Shown: positions 4,701-5,395 of the stretch, one piece after another
How positions within the stretch are numbered: position 1 is the stretch's first letter
Layout of the letters: each line of letters begins with the position of its first letter
DNA from: an uncultured Bacilli bacterium
GTDB lineage: Bacteria > Bacillota_I > Bacilli_A > RF39 > UBA660
NCBI GenBank assembly: GCA_947589375.1
Contig: CANQAO010000074.1
Coordinates: 1 to 5,395 of the forward strand
Length of the DNA stretch: 5,395 bases
Direction: 5' to 3'
Made by a program: the position numbers and the translations under genes
Notes under the pieces: model-generated
Told to the model about the DNA's origin: nothing
Seen by the model: only the letters and a program-made list of their open reading frames with translations
The model's database searches: none

Positions 4701-5246
4701 TTATTTAATTTCTTTTTCAATTTGTTTGTAACTGAAAACAGTTATAATATTGGAAATTCCATCAATAAGTAAGAATATCCCTACTACTCTAATAAATAAA
4801 GTTATAGCTTCAAAGGGATTAAAGAGTAGTAAAATTCCAAAGACAAAAATTACAAGTGCGGAAATAAGTACATACCACCATTTATCATAGTTATATTTAT
4901 GTAGTCTAGAAGCAGTTTGTAATTTGCCAAAAGCATCAATAACTAGTAATACACCCATAATAATTGGAATAAATGATACGACAATTTCGGGATTTAAAAT
5001 AATAAAAAGGCCAGAACCAATAAAGACGGCAGCAATAATAAAGAAGGCAGCCGCTAGGGTCCCATATACATCAGAACCAATATAAGTATAAATTGATAAA
5101 CCACCAACAATGATGCATATTGCTCCAATCAAATAACATAGTGAATTACTTACAAAATTTGGCGCGAATAACATCACTAGACCAATAATGATATAAAATC
5201 CAGCCATAATTAACAATGATGATTTAATTTCTTTTAAAAATTCCAT
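4701..5246 (-). CDS. DUF308 / HdeD-like integral membrane protein
   Basis: A 181-residue very hydrophobic protein with six predicted membrane helices (about 10-28, 33-52, 63-83, 88-107, 124-141, 147-167). Three internal repeats of the DUF308 type are visible, each an N-P or P-N turn at the end of one helix followed by a G-rich helix ending in a polar turn: APN...IVGGLS (28-51), LNPEIVVSFIPIIMGVLLVIDAF (first residues 84-106), and FNPFEAITLFIRVVGIFLLIDG (142-163). The family includes HdeD, linked to acid resistance in E. coli; the role in Firmicutes is unknown. The C-terminal tail is short and charged (KQIEKEIK). The ATG has a TAGGAGGG site six bases upstream. The gene appears monocistronic, with its own promoter and terminator, and is unrelated in function to its neighbours as far as can be seen. 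Confidence 0.85.
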   Translation of the reverse strand: MEFLKEIKSSLLIMAGFYIIIGLVMLFAPNFVSNSLCYLIGAICIIVGGLSIYTYIGSDVYGTLAAAFFIIAAVFIGSGLFIILNPEIVVSFIPIIMGVLLVIDAFGKLQTASRLHKYNYDKWWYVLISALVIFVFGILLLFNPFEAITLFIRVVGIFLLIDGISNIITVFSYKQIEKEIK

Positions 5247-5270
5247 AATTCCCTCCTATCCTCTATATTT

Positions 5271-5299
5271 ATAATATATGTTTTAAAGCTTGATGTCAA
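5271..5299 (-). promoter_or_regulatory. Sigma-A-type promoter of the DUF308 gene
   Basis: A perfect TTGACA (5299-5294), a 17-base spacer and TATTAT (5276-5271) on the minus strand, about 25 bases upstream of the start codon at 5246. The leader is short and carries the TAGGAGGG site. Confidence 0.8.
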
Positions 5300-5301
5300 G
5301 C
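5288..5301. repeat. Operator-like palindrome over the -35 box
   Basis: GCTTGA and TCAAGC form a perfect 6-bp inverted repeat separated by two bases, and its minus-strand centre contains the whole TTGACA box. Binding of a dimeric regulator here would block RNA polymerase, so the gene may be under repression; no matching regulator is present in the window. A palindrome of this size over TTGACA can also arise by chance. Confidence 0.4.
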
Positions 5302-5337
5302 GAAAAACTGCTTTTCAGTAGCTTTTGTCAAGACATC
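5292..5337. repeat. Nested inverted repeats upstream of the DUF308 promoter
   Basis: Three short complementary pairs lie in nested order: GATGTC (5292-5297) with GACATC (5332-5337), AAGC (5298-5301) with GCTT (5321-5324), and ACTG (5307-5310) with CAGT (5316-5319) around a CTTTT loop. On the minus strand the inner hairpin is followed by a short T run, so it may be a weak terminator of an upstream gene outside the window, overlapping the promoter. Confidence 0.35.
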
Positions 5338-5365
5338 GTGACCCCAAAGTAGAAAATAATCAATA

Positions 5366-5380
5366 ATCTACTAGGTAGAT
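5366..5380. repeat. Short palindrome ATCTAC-TAG-GTAGAT
   Basis: A perfect 6-bp inverted repeat with a 3-base centre near the window edge. It could be an operator half of an upstream or divergent gene beyond 5395. The rest of 5338-5395 shows no clear gene, promoter or RNA. Confidence 0.3.
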
Positions 5381-5395
5381 AAGCATTAAGGACAA

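Noticed and set aside
5328..5395. Minus-strand frame open from the window edge to a TGA at 5328-5330 (about 22 codons, LPSRLLIIFYFGVTMS-like)
   Set aside because: It could be the 3' end of an upstream gene, but it is too short and matches no family I know; the following hairpin is a weak terminator only.
1..5395. CRISPR arrays, tRNA or rRNA genes, insertion sequences, toxin-antitoxin pairs
   Set aside because: No regularly spaced repeats, cloverleaf or rRNA signatures, transposase motifs or paired small genes were seen on either strand.

Overview
The window reads as a conserved chromosomal segment of a low-GC, endospore-forming Firmicute (Bacilli or a relative such as Erysipelotrichales/RF39-like lineages; the sequence does not fix the genus). 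The evidence is three sporulation genes (spoIIID, spoIIQ, spoIID) with recognisable motifs, strong AGGAGG-type ribosome binding sites, A/T-rich promoters, and UGA used as a stop with Trp encoded by UGG. Every gene lies on the minus strand, so transcription runs from high to low coordinates.

Reading in the direction of transcription: an unassigned non-coding stretch with several inverted repeats (about 5302-5395) leads to a sigma-A-type promoter whose -35 box sits inside a palindrome. It drives a monocistronic DUF308/HdeD-like membrane protein (4701-5246) that ends in a hairpin terminator. Directly after this comes a near-consensus promoter and a structured 5' leader for the classical rpsF-ssb-rpsR operon (S6, single-strand DNA-binding protein, S18), closed by a hairpin terminator that begins inside the rpsR stop codon. 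A second unit follows: rpiB with an unusual 130-residue charged N-terminal extension, a DUF1146 (YwzB-like) membrane protein, and spoIID. spoIIQ has its own sigma-F-like promoter overlapping the spoIID stop codon. A small ORF6N-domain gene of phage or mobile type sits between spoIIQ and spoIIID; its ribosome binding site is the 3' arm of the apparent spoIIQ terminator. spoIIID (TTG start) and the first 12 codons of an mbl/mreB-type actin gene end the window.

The order rpiB, DUF1146, spoIID, spoIIQ, spoIIID, mbl is, from memory, a compressed version of the Bacillus subtilis order (ywlF, ywzB, spoIID, spoIIQ, spoIIID, mbl, with the atp operon, ywmB, murAA and others removed). SpoIID (septal peptidoglycan hydrolase), SpoIIQ (forespore half of the engulfment zipper and channel) and SpoIIID (mother-cell regulator) act in the same stage II-III engulfment programme, and Mbl links to cell-wall elongation. 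I see no wholly new system. The most notable details are the terminator/ribosome-binding-site overlap before the ORF6N gene, the RpiB extension plus active-site change, the probable SD-sequestering leader of rpsF, and the changed SSB C-terminal tip.
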